Source of the DNA: Harmothoe impar
Taxonomy: Eukaryota > Annelida > Polychaeta > Phyllodocida > Polynoidae
Assembly: GCA_947462335.1 (NCBI GenBank)
Contig: OX381716.1
Span: 9,868,861 to 9,932,860 of the forward strand
Direction of reading: 5' to 3'
DNA: 64,000 bases
This document shows positions 11,540 through 23,908 of the stretch, one piece after another; the first letter of the stretch is position 1, and the number at the start of each line of letters is the position of its first letter. Both the position numbers and the translations under genes were made by a program. The notes below the pieces were generated by a model, which saw only the letters and a list, made by a program, of their open reading frames with translations, did not search any database and was not told the origin of the DNA.

Positions 11540-12130
11540 TGACCAGGCCGGCAGGGTCAACTAGTCTAGGTAATTACAACCACAAGGGCGGCTACTCAAC
11601 ATCCAAGTGGACCTACTACTACGAGATTGTCTTTTGACCACTCTGCTGCCGCCTGCTGGTCTGGCGATTACATGCTCTAGTATAGTTCTCCGCTCTTTTC
11701 GTCAGATGGCGCCACAATAGGGTTTTTGTACACTTCCACGATACTCGCGAACATTTTAAACGCATAATGACCTATAATAAGCAACAAAGCACACTTCTAA
11801 TATATTGAATATAAGAAACATGTCAACGTTGTGTATTTCTGATAGAATGAGGCAGATTCTTTGAAATATCAACTAAACTATAGCGAGATTGAAAATACTA
11901 CACCATAACTAAAGCGATATAAAAGCTATATAAAGTCAGAACTTCTCACGGAACGGCATCTGCAACAGATCACTCAACCATTCGTCTTGAAATGCCACAC
12001 AGGGTTCCCGTCCAACAGGACTTTGAACCTTGACGCTTTTGAGGGAGGTTTGATCTTATGTTGCTTAACATGTGGTGTAATTAATCAACACCGCGGCCCC
12101 TCTTTAGGGGCCACACAATAAACAAAGAAT
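11540..12130 (+). repeat. TATA-to-hairpin module A of copy 1
   Basis: A segment repeated, diverged, at 12600-13440 and three times in reverse in copy 2 (22020-22860, 23155-23700, 23870-24440). Each contains GGCGGCTACTCAA near its start, a TATAAAAG box (11918-11925 here) and, 177 bp further on, a GGCCCCTCTTTAGGGGCC hairpin followed by AATAAA. An 86-codon frame ending at the hairpin is open in one copy-2 module but broken by stops or frameshifts in the others, so a short non-coding RNA unit is likelier than a protein. Confidence 0.5.
12095..12122 (+). terminator. hairpin plus AATAAA, module A
   Basis: GGCCCCT-CTTT-AGGGGCC (12095-12112) forms a 7-bp stem with a 4-base loop. It is followed by ACACAATAAACAAAG, giving a poly(A) signal at 12117-12122. 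The stem start GGCC, the U-A closing pair and the pyrimidine loop resemble the metazoan histone mRNA stem-loop, which has a 6-bp stem. The resemblance is partial. Confidence 0.5.
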
Positions 12131-12599
12131 AAAAAAGGGTAAGCCTTAAGTTTAAAGTGAATCTCCCAGGATTTTGGCGAGGCCGACAAAGGGGGAGGTA
12201 ACAGATTTAAACTGCAGGAGACTATACGCAAACCTTGATACTCTCAGAGGGGAGCCCTATATTGCGAGCCTGTGGTCAGATCTATCACCTCTAGGGTGCA
12301 GTCTGCATATCATAAATGACCACCACAGACATTGGGATATAATGTTAATCCTACTCCAGGGTCTCCATAATTAGCGGGGCTCGCCTTGAGATGGGAAATT
12401 CACTACAGCACTATCTGTCGTTGAAAATGGTGCTCGTGTAGAGTCGGGATGATGTACCAAAAGAGCATTTTATACACAATGATACCCTTGTACAAATGCG
12501 TATACCTAGTAGGCTGTGTCTTATCATCAAATCTAAGAGGGTGCGCTATAGTTTTATTATACTTTTATAGACCATTTTAAAATCCGAGCTTAGCTTAGT
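12131..12599. other. linker between modules, no gene seen
   Basis: Matches copy 2 near 22870-23110 in reverse. No conserved frame. GGAGATTCACTTTAAAC-type sequence borders each module on the minus strand. Confidence 0.4.
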
Positions 12600-13440
12600 T
12601 CATAGTCTCCTTACCAATTTTCACTTGACCAGGCTGGCAGAGCCAACTAGTCTAGGTAATTATAACCACAAAGGCGGCTACTCAAGATCCAAGTAGACTT
12701 ACTACTACGAGATTGTCTTTTTGGCCCCTCTGCCGCCTAGTTATTACATCCTCCAGTCTAGCTCGCCACACCCTTTGAGCAGCTCCATTGCCTCGGTAAA
12801 AGTGTAGGGGTGTGCTTTCCACCTTCAGTCATCCATAGATTCGATCACCATCACCCCCCTTGAAATGACCTCAGCTGTTAATTAGGGCGTAAAGCAGCCA
12901 AACAACCAACCAAGTCCCTGTCAAAGATGTGAATAACGAACGCGCTAGTATAGTTCCCCGCTCTTTCGTCAGATAGCGCCACAATAGAGGTTTTGTACAT
13001 TCCTACGATGCTCGCGAGCATTTCAACTCATAATGAGCTATTTAGGCAACAAAGCGCGCTTCTAATATATTAAAATATAAAAACAATTCAATATTGTGTA
13101 TTTCTGATAGAAATGAGGCGGTTTCCTTAAATACCAACTAAACTATAGCGAGATGAAAAATACCACACCATATCTAAAGCTTTATAAAAAGCTATAGAAA
13201 GTCAGAACCTCACACGGATCGGTATTCTGTCTGCAACGGATCACCCCTGACCCACTGGTCCTCGCATGCCACACACGGCTCTGCCGTGTTTGTGCTTTGA
13301 GGTATCACCCATCAAGTGATCCATGCTGCCCAACATGAGGCGTAATTAATTACGCTGATGTTGCATAGCACAGCGGCAGCATCTAACTAACTCTAAGGAG
13401 TTAGTCGGCCCCTCTTTAGGGGCCACACAATAAACAAAGA
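12600..13440 (+). repeat. TATA-to-hairpin module B of copy 1
   Basis: Diverged repeat of module A. It has a TATAAAAA box at 13183 and the hairpin at 13407-13424. It also contains an inserted cassette (about 12792-12897: CTCGGTAAAAG, then ATAGATTCGATCACC to GGCGTAAAGCA) that recurs at 15936-16014 and, in reverse, in copy 2 near 19770-19850 and 22555-22690. Confidence 0.5.
13407..13434 (+). terminator. hairpin plus AATAAA, module B
   Basis: Same hairpin as in module A (13407-13424) with AATAAA at 13429-13434. A second inverted pair, ACTAACTCTAAGGAGTTAGT, lies directly upstream. Confidence 0.5.
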
Positions 13441-13721
13441 ATACCCTGAATCTGGGACCTGTGGGCGAAGGCCCCAACTGTGAAGTCATTATTGGCCACA
13501 TTGGTAATATCAATTAAAACTTTAGACAACACCCACCTTAAGTATCATTAACGGACAATATCAATAAACTTAGCATCCTCTTGGTTACCACATTTAGCAC
13601 CAATTTTACAACTCACAGGGGCCACCCTTGAAAATAACACCAGCCTCACCACGCTTTTATTGCTCTGCTGATTTCTCCAATCCAAAACATTGGGTATCTA
13701 GTCCAGCTGTGAGCTCATTAG

Positions 13722-15087
13722 GTCAGCCCTTTGTCGGCCTCGCCGGCAAGTCCCGGATTCAGTATAGAAAGACTAAGGGGGCGGGGAGTAGGTCTTTAAG
13801 TTTAGCGCTATCTGTGTCATTAGACCATTCTTAAAAATCGACATGTGACATGAATAAAAAATTCTCAATTACTGTATAAGTAGGCGCCTCAACTCTTCCT
13901 TCAAATTCCGGCCTTGCGGGTGGTCAAATTTAAAAAAAAAATCCTAGTAGTCTATGGTCCCAAGAGTCCGATTGTATCAATTACGGTGCCCCTACATTTT
14001 CCCCCTTAGTGACACTAGTGACAACGCCTTTTTCACTTAGGGTCATGTGACATGGTCATTTCTTAAAAATCGACATGCGACATGGGACACGTTCATCTCA
14101 AACCCTTAGCCTCTAGAGAGTTCAAAATAGCGCTGCCGCTGTAGTCTGCCCGTTTCTGTGATCAAATATGCACCCTTCCTAATAGCACCCCCACTGGTGC
14201 ATTGCATAAAAATAGCCCTCCTGACCTCATTTCTTGAGCTATAAAAAAACACAAACCCCTCATTTTAATCACAATATCATGGCAGTCAACATGAATGGAG
14301 TCATTAGTGGAGAAAGATAAGAGTCTCTGTTTTCTGTAGCCTACAATATTATGGTGACATTCTTCATGTCAAAATGTAATAAATAAATATGAGTTGTTAA
14401 AACTTGTTACCATGGGGATGTTAGTAATTGTGTTCTTGAAGACGTATGTGAAATCCAGATGTATGTGCCTCTGCCCAACAATGACCCTAGCCATTTTAAG
14501 TAAACCTGTTCTGTCTGAGTTAGAAGGGTGCCTAGGGCCAGAGCTACAGAACCCCTAACTGCTGTGAAAGTGCCCCTCTCCTGCCTAGATCACAGAAATG
14601 GGAAATATGTTCAGATGCATTCACCATGATATTTCTGGATCTAAGCAGATCTGAAAAGCTCTCATAGAGATCTATACTAATGGAACCACTATGTATTTTT
14701 TAACTCATTTTTCAAAAATTTATCAAACTCCCTACCTTAGCGCCCCTATAAATAGGGTTAAGTACCTGTCCGACTCCCCTACCACTGCTGCTGGAGGAGT
14801 ACCGAGAACTACCCTCTTTTTAGAAAACTAAGTAAAAATATCCTTCTTCATGTCCAGTTACATACAATGTCGATCAATTTGACACTGTAGCAGCATGTCT
14901 CCATATCTGTATGCTGCATAAATGCACAATACACGGTTCTGCACACACTTAAACCAAGGCTAACATGGGTGACCTATATAGATGTGATACTCTCGTTTTC
15001 GGGGCTAGTAGAAATTAGGCGGCTAATATAGACGTTCCGGGTTAGAACCCTCACTAAGTTTTAGTCAAGACGTCTAGCCACAGGCGC
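13722..15087. repeat. block private to copy 1
   Basis: Present in copy 1 where copy 2 has only about 75 bp (21681-21754). Its first 300 bp (13825-14105) are a GACATG-family repeat. The rest is unrecognised; CGCCCCTATAAATAGGGTTAAGTACCTG at about 14742 resembles 321-348, so part of it is another dispersed repeat. No gene seen. Confidence 0.55.
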
Positions 15088-16855
15088 CTTAGGCGACGAA
15101 AGCGCGTCAAGGCGTTTACAGGGTTCGAACCCGTGAGCTGCTCCTTGGGGTCACAAAAAACGCTTCAACCTTAAAATCCCATAGGAAATTTTTTTTGGGT
15201 TTTTGGACTTTAGGCCTGAATTTGGGGGTGATCCCGGGCTGATAGAAAAATAATTCTTGGACGAGCGGATAGCTCTGGATCTCTTTTTATCTAAAACAGC
15301 GAAAAATTGATTGTGGTTCCGCCGCAATTCATCCGACGAGGGGTAATCAGCCCCCCCTCTGCCAATCATGGCAGTGAATTTAGACGGCGCGCAATCTCTC
15401 GCAGCCACCGCGGACGGACCAATTAGTCCTGTCGGCATCTTAGTATGGTTCGTGTGACCTACTTAGAGGCTCACACGGTGGGGGTGTGTCCGGCGTTCGG
15501 CGCGCTGATTGGCTACTGGTGGGGGGTGCTGTGCTGCGTCAGGAACTTTACCTATTTGGGACGGGTGTTAAAGGCGCACTGAGTTGAGGTGCACCTTTAA
15601 GCAAGAGCGCGATCCGGTCGTCGCGTTGGTAGCCTTACTACCTGTCGCGCATTTAACTAGAGGCTTAAGTGTGACAAATGACGATTCTTTGTCGACGCGA
15701 CTACTAACATCAGCAGCATCGGCAGCAGCGGTAGCAGCATCGGCAGCAGCTATAAGGTGAAAACATGTTCAGACACGGTCGGCGTGTGAGACCTGTCCAG
15801 GCACGTCCGAGCAAGTTCGAACGTGTCTGAACATGTTCCGGAGTGCAAGACGCGTGCACACACAGACCGAACAGACACACACAGACCCACACACCCACAC
15901 ACCCTTATGTAGTGTGGGATGTAAAAGAAACCCTTGTCTCGGTAAAAGGGCCATAGATTCGATCACCATCACCGCCCTTGAAATGACCATAGCTGTTAAC
16001 TAAGGCGTAAAGCAACCCACACACCCACACACCCACACACCCACACATTTTTCTGTATGAGCCTTCAGACCTGAAGCTGCTCAGTGTACGGGACTAGGTT
16101 TTGTCATAGGCCCTACGGACGCTACTCAAGGGGGAATAAGAGAGCTGTCTCACCATGACATGGGCTGGCTGTAGTTTTTTATGTTTCGGTACCTACAACC
16201 AAACAGCCAGTACCCACCCCAGGGCTTCATGTCGCACGCGGGAAAAGTATAACGGTGGCGCCAACTGTCGGAATAGCGGGTACACTACGTCAGTAGTTCT
16301 TTTGTTCTCCGCTGAGTGACTGGGCGAAATGTAGTCGGTAGCTCTATTTTCTGTGCACTGTTCTGTTCATTTTCTACACTTAACGCTTAAATAGACCGCG
16401 TGTTTGTACAAGCTAGCCGTTTTTATCAGTGCAAAAATTAAATAAGCATCGGATAGAACAATAAAAAAATGAGAAAGTAATCCAGCACTAAGTATAAGGC
16501 ACCAGTTTTATCATGAGACACCGAAAGTCTGGTTTTTTTAAGGTGGATAAGACAGTCGACTGAGAGCTCCAAACTAACCAAAAACGTACCAGAGGGAGAA
16601 CGTACCCGACAGGGCAGGGGCCTTCTACACCCCGGCTCTGATGAGCAAGCGAGGGCCTATTCCTCTTTTGAGGTGGGCCCAAAATTGAACAAAAGAATAA
16701 ACTCAAAAAAAAGCCTTAAGATTGAAAGAGTTGTAGATACTGATTTTAACGAGGAAGTCCCATTCATTAGTTTACAAATAGTCAGTGTAAGTACGCCCAT
16801 GTATAGGAGAGAGACCTTGCTTATTTCTTATAAAGTTGTAAGATAGTCACATCAT
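15088..16855. other. copy 1 interior, right part
   Basis: Shared with copy 2 in reverse except for the block at 19871-21003. It contains a palindromic GGGTTCGAACCC near 15119 (tRNA B-box-like), CAGCAGCATCGG triplets near 15710, an inverted pair AACATGTTCAGACACG/CGTGTCTGAACATGTT (15763-15837) and CACACACCC runs (15860-15905, 16014-16048). No conserved reading frame. Confidence 0.5.
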
Positions 16856-17494
16856 GATGCACATCATCATAAACGCAATCATGATACATTTCATTGTAAG
16901 TAGACGAACCAGTAGACTCGCCTCTCTGCCCTCTAAAAGAGAGGGCAGAGAAGCGAGTCTCACTCTTAAAAAACCCTTCCCCTCCCCCCCTCCCCCCCTC
17001 CCCCCCATGCATCTTAAAGAGTGCCCCCCAGAGTGCCCCTCCCCCCCCTAAAAAAAAGAGCCACATTTTTAAATTATTTTTTAGCAAGCTTTCAGCTTGC
17101 TTTTTTTCTTTTTAAAAATTTATTTATCCATAAAAATCTCAAGTGACTTATTTTGAAATTCGCGCCAACCTAGTAGTCACGTGACCCCCTTAAGTAGGTC
17201 ACTTCCAGTCACGTGACCTATTTGAATTTCCCGCCAACATGGTGGTCACGTGACCCTCTTAAGTAGGTCACTTCCGGTCACATGACCTATTTGAATTTCC
17301 CGCCCAAAGGTCACGTGACCGGAAGTAGGTCACTTCCGGTCACGTGACCTATTTGAATTTCCCGCCAAAAGGGAGGCCTCTCATTGGCTGCTTTTGAATT
17401 TCCCGCCAAAAGGGAGGCCTCTGATTGGCTGCAGGTCGATTGAGTAATAAACAGTACTTAACTATAGTCCCGTTCCGATACATACTATACTACT
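16856..17494 (-). repeat. right TIR of copy 1
   Basis: Reverse complement of 7886-8517. One CACGTG has become CACATG here (17280), a CpG-type transition and one of few differences. The flanking GTGATG at 17495-17500 completes the target duplication. Confidence 0.85.
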
Positions 17495-17500
17495 GTGATG

Positions 17501-18143
17501 TAATGTGTATTTCCCGAGTTTTACTCATGCAAATAACCAGAAATTCTACGAGTAAAATGAAAACCTGTATTTCCTGATATTTACTTCAAGATATGACAGT
17601 GAATATAACACTTTTTTTTCCCCAAAACGTAAAAAAAATGTTCAGAAATTCATGAGATATGACACTAGTTCCGCTTGCATTAATCCCACACGGTGAGTGA
17701 GATGACTGTCAGATGGATGACCTATATACATGGGTGGCTTTAGGACTTGAAAAGGGCCACCCACTAAAACCCAAACACGAAGGTTCCGAAAAGCTATGGA
17801 CCCCATACCGACCCTGAGTTGTGGTGAGTCAAAGAAATCAAATTTAGAGAAATCTTAAGGAAATTTCCATATGAAGGCTCGGCCCCTGCCCATATGTACT
17901 ATATAGTGGCTACCTTACTGTCGTGCTTAAGCACTCCTGAGCTTAAGAATCGGGAGGCCTAAACCCTCCTGTGAGAAGAGAACATGACGCGCCTTATGTC
18001 GGAGGGGGTGAGAACCAATCATTAGGGATTTGGCGGTTTCCCTCCCCTCTTCGTTGTCTTGGGGATTTCCTGGATCAGACTCCTTCAGATGACGTCACTT
18101 TGTGTCAGCTGCAGAACCCACGGGGACCTAGTCGGTGCCTACA
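17501..18143. other. spacer between the two large elements
   Basis: Unique-looking AT-rich sequence with no gene, TIR or tandem repeat that I can see. Confidence 0.5.
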
Positions 18144-18279
18144 TACCGTACCATCGCGATAAAGCGCCTGGTCTTGAAAGAGCGCCGGTCTTGAATAAGC
18201 ACCTGGGGTATAGGGGCCTCCAAATGTTTCTTAAGCACTAAAATCATGACTTGGAATAAGCGCCTGTCTTGTATAAGTG
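18144..18279. mobile_element. left part of a ~197-bp MITE split by copy 2
   Basis: TACCGTACCATCGCGATAAAGC starts here. Its inverted partner ends at 27762, just beyond the far side of copy 2. The two parts (18144-18279 and 27702-27762) rejoin at the TAAGTG duplication into a hairpin element of about 200 bp. Inside are repeated AAGCGCCTGGTCTTG words. Confidence 0.65.
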
Positions 18280-18994
18280 AGTAGTATAGTATGTATCGGA
18301 ACGGGACTATAGTTAAGTACTGTTTATTACTCAATCGACCTGCAGCCAATCAGAGGCCTCCCTTTTGGCGGGAAATTCAAAAGCAGCCAATGAGAGGCCT
18401 CCCTTTTGGCGGGAAATTCAAATAGGTCACGTGACCGGAAGTGACCTACTTCCGGTCACGTGACCTTTGGGCGGGAAATTCAAATAGGTCACGTGACCGG
18501 AAGTGACCTACTTAAGAGGGTCACGTGACCACCATGTTGGCGGGAAATTCAAATAGGTCACGTGACGGGAAGTGACCTACTTAAGGGGGTCACGTGACTA
18601 CTAGGTTGGCTTTCAAAATAAGTCACTTGAGATTTTGATGGATAAATAAATTTAAAAAAAGAAAAAAAAAGCAAGCTGAAAAAGCTTGCTAAAAAATAAT
18701 TTAAAAATACGGCTCTTTTTTTCTAGGAGGGGGGGAGAGGGGCACTCTGGGGGGCACTCTTTAAGATGCATGGGGGGGGGGAGGGGGGGGAGGGGGGGGA
18801 GGGGCAGGGTTTTTTAAGAGTGAGACTCGCTTCTCTGCCCTCTCTAAAAGAGAGGGCAGAGAGGCGAGTCTACTTACAATGAAAGGTATCATGATCGCGT
18901 TTATGATGATGTGCATCATGATGTGACTATCTTACAACCCTATGAGAAATAAGCAAGACATGGGCGTACTTACACGGGCTATTTGTAAACTAAT
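18280..18994 (+). repeat. left TIR of copy 2
   Basis: Inverted match to 26984-27695, about 80 bp longer than the TIR of copy 1. It carries copy-2-only variants found in both its ends: GTGACGGGAAGTGACC in the CACGTG array, and loss of GCGCGAA after GGTTGG (near 18606). Confidence 0.85.
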
Positions 18995-19870
18995 GAATGT
19001 GACTTCTTCGTTAAAATCAGTATCTACAACTCTTTTAAGCCTAAGGCTTTTTCTTGAGTTTATTCTTTTGTTCAATTTCGGGCCCACCTCAAAAGAGGAA
19101 TAGGCCCTCTGTAGCACTTGTCGCTTGCTCATCAATCAGAGCCGGGGTGTAGAAGGCCCCTGCCCTGTCGGGTACGTTCTCCCTCTGGTACGTTTTTGGT
19201 TAGTTTGGAGCTCTCAGTCGACTGTCTTATCCACCTTAAAAAAACCAGACTTTCGGTGTCTTATGATAAAACTGGTGCCTTATACTAAGCGCTGGATTAC
19301 TTTCTCATTTTTTAGTGTTCTATCCGATGCTTATTTAATTTTTGCACTGATAAAAACGGTTAGCTTGTACAAACACGCGGTCTATTTAAGTGTTAAGTGT
19401 AGAAAATGAACAGAACAGTGCACAGAAAATAGAGCTACCGACTACATTTCGCCCAGTCACTCAGCGGAGAACAAAAGAACTACTGACGTAGTGTACCCGC
19501 GATTCCGACAGTTGGCGCCACCGTTATACTTTTCCCGCGTGCGACATGAAGCCCTGGGGCGGGTACTGGCTGTTTTGGTTGTAGGTACCGAAACATAAAA
19601 AACTACAGCCAGCCCAATGTCATGGTGAGACAGCTCTCTTATTTTTACCTTGAGTAGCGTCCGTAGGGCCTATGACAAAACCTAGTCCCGTACACTGAGC
19701 AGCTTGAGGTCTGAAGGCTCATACAGAAAAATGTGTGGGTGTGTGGGTGTGTGGGTGTGTGGGTTGCTTTACGCCTTAGTTAACAGCTATGGTCATTTCA
19801 AGAGCGGTGATGGTGATCGAATCTATTGACCCTTTTACCGAGACAAGGGTTCTTTTACATCCCACACTAC

Positions 19871-21003
19871 ATAGCAGAGAGACGTCTAGCAGCCCCTAGA
19901 GGCCCCGCAGGGGGCTCGAGAGGTGCCGTGGAGAAGAGCAGATATCCACGAGAGGCCACGCCAACAACCAAATTCTATCTTTATCCCGCGAGAAAAGGAG
20001 ATAAGGGTCAAGGTTATGAACTATCAAAAGATTTTAGAGTAAATTAAGTTATGAGATATTAATATAATGTACATATCTAGGGCCCGATATAGGGCCTCTG
20101 CAGATCCCCCTTCAGGGCCCCGATCCATGAGGCCTTAGAAACGGAGCTGGGTCATGTAACCAAGGGAGATCAGCAGTTGTTGATGTCGGCGCTGCCGATA
20201 ACGCTGGTAAATGACCGTTTTACTCATGTTTAGAGTCAGAATAGCTTGAGTATTACTTGAATATCGAAGAGTAGAGGTCAAATTACCCCAGACAAGGTGT
20301 TTCCATCTAGAAATTCTCGACAGTATTTCCGAAAATTGCAAATATTGGTCCCAGCCCCACGGGGCCCCATACCGAGTATTAAAAGTTTGAGATGCAACTT
20401 TCATTCATGCTGTTGACCAATCAGGGGGCTCTGTTTTTACGACCTTGACTACATAGTAAAAGTGATTGACAACGTCAGATATCACTTGACGACGTCAAAT
20501 ATCGATCTGATATTTGATCCCTTGATATTTGATTCAAAACCCACATCGAGTGGGATAAAGCCTTTTATCATCTTTTGATTGTGAGGCATACACTTTTCTT
20601 ACACACAACAGCTGTCATCTATCAAGGGGCTCTGGATAGGGGGTCCCCATGTCGAATGTCGATCTTAGAAAATGACCATGTCACATGACAATGTCACTTA
20701 ATAATGTTCATATCCCATGTCGATTTTAAGAAATGTTCATGTCACCTGTCACTATGATTTTTTGGGCCTCATGTCACTTGTCATTAGACCTCATGTCGTT
20801 TGTCGATTATAAGAAATGGTCATGTCACCATATCGAATTTAGCGGTCCACATCCATTATCAAGTGTCAGGGCATGTTGGCTGCTTGAACACGTAGTCTGT
20901 CATCACCCTTGTTTCTGTGCCTTATCTAAACAGGCAATTAGTGGCCGCTAGCCGAGAGTACCTCCCTGGTCGCCTCTCCCGAATCTGCTAGACGTCTCAC
21001 TGA
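19871..21003. repeat. block private to copy 2
   Basis: Interrupts sequence that is continuous in copy 1 near 15905. It contains a GACATG-family repeat (20645-20855) and overlapping inverted words around ATATTTGATC (20460-20540). No gene recognised; the short minus-strand frame at 20135-20404 has no support. Confidence 0.5.
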
Positions 21004-22019
21004 TAGGAGTGTGTGGGTGTGTGGGTCTGTGTGTGTCTGTTCGGTCTGTGTGTGCACGCGTCTTGCGGACCACTGTTAAGCCTGTGGTTGGAGAGCGCGA
21101 CATAGCCGCTTGCTACACTCTCTAAACAGAGGTCCGCAAGACTAGGCCGGATCGCGCTCTTGCTTAAAGGTGCACCTCAACTCAGTGCGCCTTTAACAGC
21201 CGCCCCAAATAGGTGAAGTTCTTGACGCGGCACAGCGCCTCCCACCAGTAGCCAATCAGCGCGCCGAACGCCGGACACACCTCCACCGTGTGAGCCTCTA
21301 AGTAGGTCACACGAATCATACTAAGATGCCGATCTCTTCTGTCGGTTCGTCGCGGTGGCCGTGAGTGATCGCACGGTCGCCAAGATTCACTGCCTTGATT
21401 GGCAGAGGGGGGGGCTGATTACCCCCCGTCGGATGAATTGCGGCGAAACCATAATCAATTTTTCGCTGTTTTAGATAAAAGAGATCCAGAGCTATCCGCT
21501 CGTCCAAGAATTATTTTTCTATCAGCCCGGGATCACCCTCAAATTAAGGCCTAAAGTCCAAAAACCCAAAATTTTTTCCCTATGGGATTTCAGTGTCTAA
21601 GCGTTTTTTGCAGCCCCAAGGAGCAGCTCACGGGCTCGAACCCTGTAAACGCTTTGACGCGCTTTCGTCGCCTTAGGCGACGTAGACCTACCCTATTTTT
21701 TTTTGGACCATGTTACCTGAACACGGATTATTTTTTTGTTTAGCCCAATGAGCTCACAGCTAGACTAGATACCTCATGTTTTGGATTGGAGAAATCAGCA
21801 GAGCAATAAAAAGCGCGGTGAGGCTAGTGTGGCCCCTGTGAGTTGTAAAATTGGTGCTAAATGTGGTAACCAGGCGGATGCTGAGTTCATTGATATTGTC
21901 CGTTAATGATACTTAAGGTGGGTGTTGTCTAAAGTTTTAATTGATATTACCAATGTGGCCAATAATGACTTCACAGTTGGGGCCCTCGCCCGCAGGTCCC
22001 AGATTCAGGGTATTCTTTG
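21004..22019. other. copy 2 interior matching copy 1 13450-15870
   Basis: Contains TGTGTGGG runs, an inverted pair GCGGACC/GGTCCGC (21065-21140) and the B-box-like GGGCTCGAACCC (21632). It lacks the copy-1 private block. No gene seen. Confidence 0.5.
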
Positions 22020-22047
22020 TTTATTGTGTGGCCCCTAAAGAGGGGCC
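22020..22047 (-). terminator. hairpin plus AATAAA, copy 2 module 1
   Basis: Reverse-strand hairpin at 22030-22047 with the AATAAA complement at 22020-22025. This module (to about 22860) is the counterpart of module B in copy 1. Confidence 0.5.
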
Positions 22048-23169
22048 GACTAACTCTTTAGAGTTAGTTAGATGCTGCCACTGTGCTATGCAACAGCAGC
22101 TATTAATTACGCTTCATGTTGGGCGGCATGGATCACTTGATGGGTGATACCTCAAAGCTCAAACACGGCAGAGCCGTGTGTGGCATGCGAGGACCAGTGG
22201 GTCAGGGGTGATCCGTTGCAAACAGAATGCTGATCCGTGTGAGGTTCTGACTTTCTATAGTTTTTTATAAAGCCTTAGATATGGTGTGGTATTTTTCATC
22301 TCGCTATAGTTTAGTTGGTATTTAAGGAAACCGCCTCATTTCTATCAGAAATACACAATATTGAATTGTTTTTTATATTTTAATATATTAGAAGCGCGCT
22401 TTGTTGCCTATGTAGCTCATTATGCGTTGAAATGTTCGCGAGCATCGTAGGAATGTACAAAACCCCTATTGTGGCACCATCTGACGAAAGAGCGGAGAAC
22501 TATACTAGCGCGTTTCGTTATTCACATCTTTTGACAGGGACTTGGTTGGTGGCTTTACGCCCTAATTAACAGCTGAAGTCATTTCAAGGGGGGTGATAGT
22601 GATCGAATCTATGGATACCTGAAGGTGGAAAGCACACACCCTACACTTTTACCGAGGCAATGGTGGTGCTGCTCAAAGGGTGTGGCGAGCTAGACTGGAG
22701 GATGTAATAACTAAGCAGCAGAAGGACCAAAAAGACAATCTCGTAGTAGTAGGTCTACTTAGATCTTGAGTAGCCGCCCTTGTGGCTATAATTACCTAGA
22801 CTAGTTGGCTCTGCCAGCCTGGTCAAGTGAAAATTGGTAAGGAGACTATGAACTAAGCTAACATCTCATAAGTATTAGTTACCACCCCCTCACACCCGTT
22901 TAACAACGGATTCAGGGTCTAATTATGGAGACCCTAGAGTAAGATTAACAATATATCCCAATGTCTGTAGTAGACATTTACGACATGCAACCTGCCCCCT
23001 AGAAGGGATAGATCTGACCACAAGTCCGCAAAATGGGACTCCCCCTCTGAGAGTATCAAGGTTTGCGTATAGTCTCTTGCAGGTTAATCTGTTATCTACC
23101 CCTTTGTCGACTTCGCCAAAATCCTGGGAGATTCACTTTAAACCTAAGGTCTACCCTTTTTATTCTTTG

Positions 23170-23197
23170 TTTATTGTGTGGCCCCTAAAGAGGGGCA
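23170..23197 (-). terminator. hairpin plus AATAAA, copy 2 module 2
   Basis: Same structure with one terminal stem mismatch (GGCA for GGCC). The module runs to about 23700. It contains an 86-codon open frame at 23171-23431 (minus strand) ending at the hairpin; sister modules break this frame. Confidence 0.5.
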
Positions 23198-23880
23198 GCG
23201 GTGTTGATTAATTACACCACATGTTAAGCAACATGAGATCAAACCTTCCTCAAAAGCGACAAGGCTCAGAGTCCTGTTGGACGGGAACCCTGTGTGGCAT
23301 TTCAAGACACCTGGTTGAGTGATCTGTTGCAGATGCCGTTCCGTGAGAAGTTCTGACTTTATATAGCTTTTATATCGCTTTAGATATGGTGTAGTATTTT
23401 CAATCTCACTATAGTTTAGTTGATATTTCAAAGAATCTGCCTCATTCTATCAGAAATACACAGCGTTGACATGTTTCTTATATTCAATATATTAGAAGTG
23501 TGCTTTGTTGCTTATTATAGGTCATTATGCGTTTAAAATGTTCGCGAGTATCGTGGAAATGTACAAAAACCCTATTGTGGCGTCATCTGACGAAAAGAGC
23601 GGAGAACTACACTAGAGCATGTAATGGCCAGACCAGCAGGCGGCAGCAGAGTGGTCAAAAGACAATCTCGTAGTAGTAGGTCTACTTGCATGTTGAGTAG
23701 CCACCCTTGTGGTTGTAATTACCTTGACCACAGGTCCGCAATATGGAGCTCCCCCTCTGAGAGTATCAAGGTTTGCGTATAGTCTCCTGCAGTTTAATCT
23801 GTTATCTCCTCCTTTGTCGACCTCGCCAAAATCCTGGGAGATTCACTTTAAACCTAAGTCCTACCCTTTTTTATTCTTTG

Positions 23881-23908
23881 TTTATTGTGTGGCCCCTAAA
23901 GAGGGGCC
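23881..23908 (-). terminator. hairpin plus AATAAA, copy 2 module 3
   Basis: Perfect hairpin at 23891-23908. Modules 2 and 3 are closer to each other than to module 1 and look like a tandem duplication of the unit that is single (module A) in copy 1. Confidence 0.5.

Larger units (their letters stand above)
7886..17494. mobile_element. Polinton/Maverick-like non-autonomous element, copy 1 (9.6 kb)
   Basis: Both ends are 0.63-0.64 kb inverted repeats starting 5'-AGTAGTATAG. The element is flanked by a perfect 6-bp duplication, GTGATG, at 7880-7885 and 17495-17500. Several-hundred-bp TIRs, a 5'-AG end and a 6-bp target duplication are the known structural marks of Polintons. I do not recognise protein-primed DNA polymerase, retroviral-type integrase, packaging ATPase, protease or capsid genes, so it is either non-autonomous or of an unfamiliar coding type. 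In order it holds: left TIR with a transcription-factor-site array, a GACATG repeat, a CTG tract, an orphan gene on the minus strand, two TATA-hairpin modules, a private block (13722-15087), CA-rich repeats and the right TIR. Its interior matches copy 2 (18280-27695) in reverse orientation with many indels. The 6-bp TSD alone would also suit Dada-type elements. Confidence 0.75.

Noticed and set aside
15088..15140. Possible tRNA gene around GGGTTCGAACCC
   Set aside because: The B-box-like word is there, but the T stem has a mismatch and no acceptor or anticodon stem can be built; probably chance or a SINE scrap.
23171..23431. 86-codon protein in the hairpin module
   Set aside because: Homologous modules in the window have in-frame stops (copy 1 module A) or frameshifts (23881-24140), so coding is unlikely.
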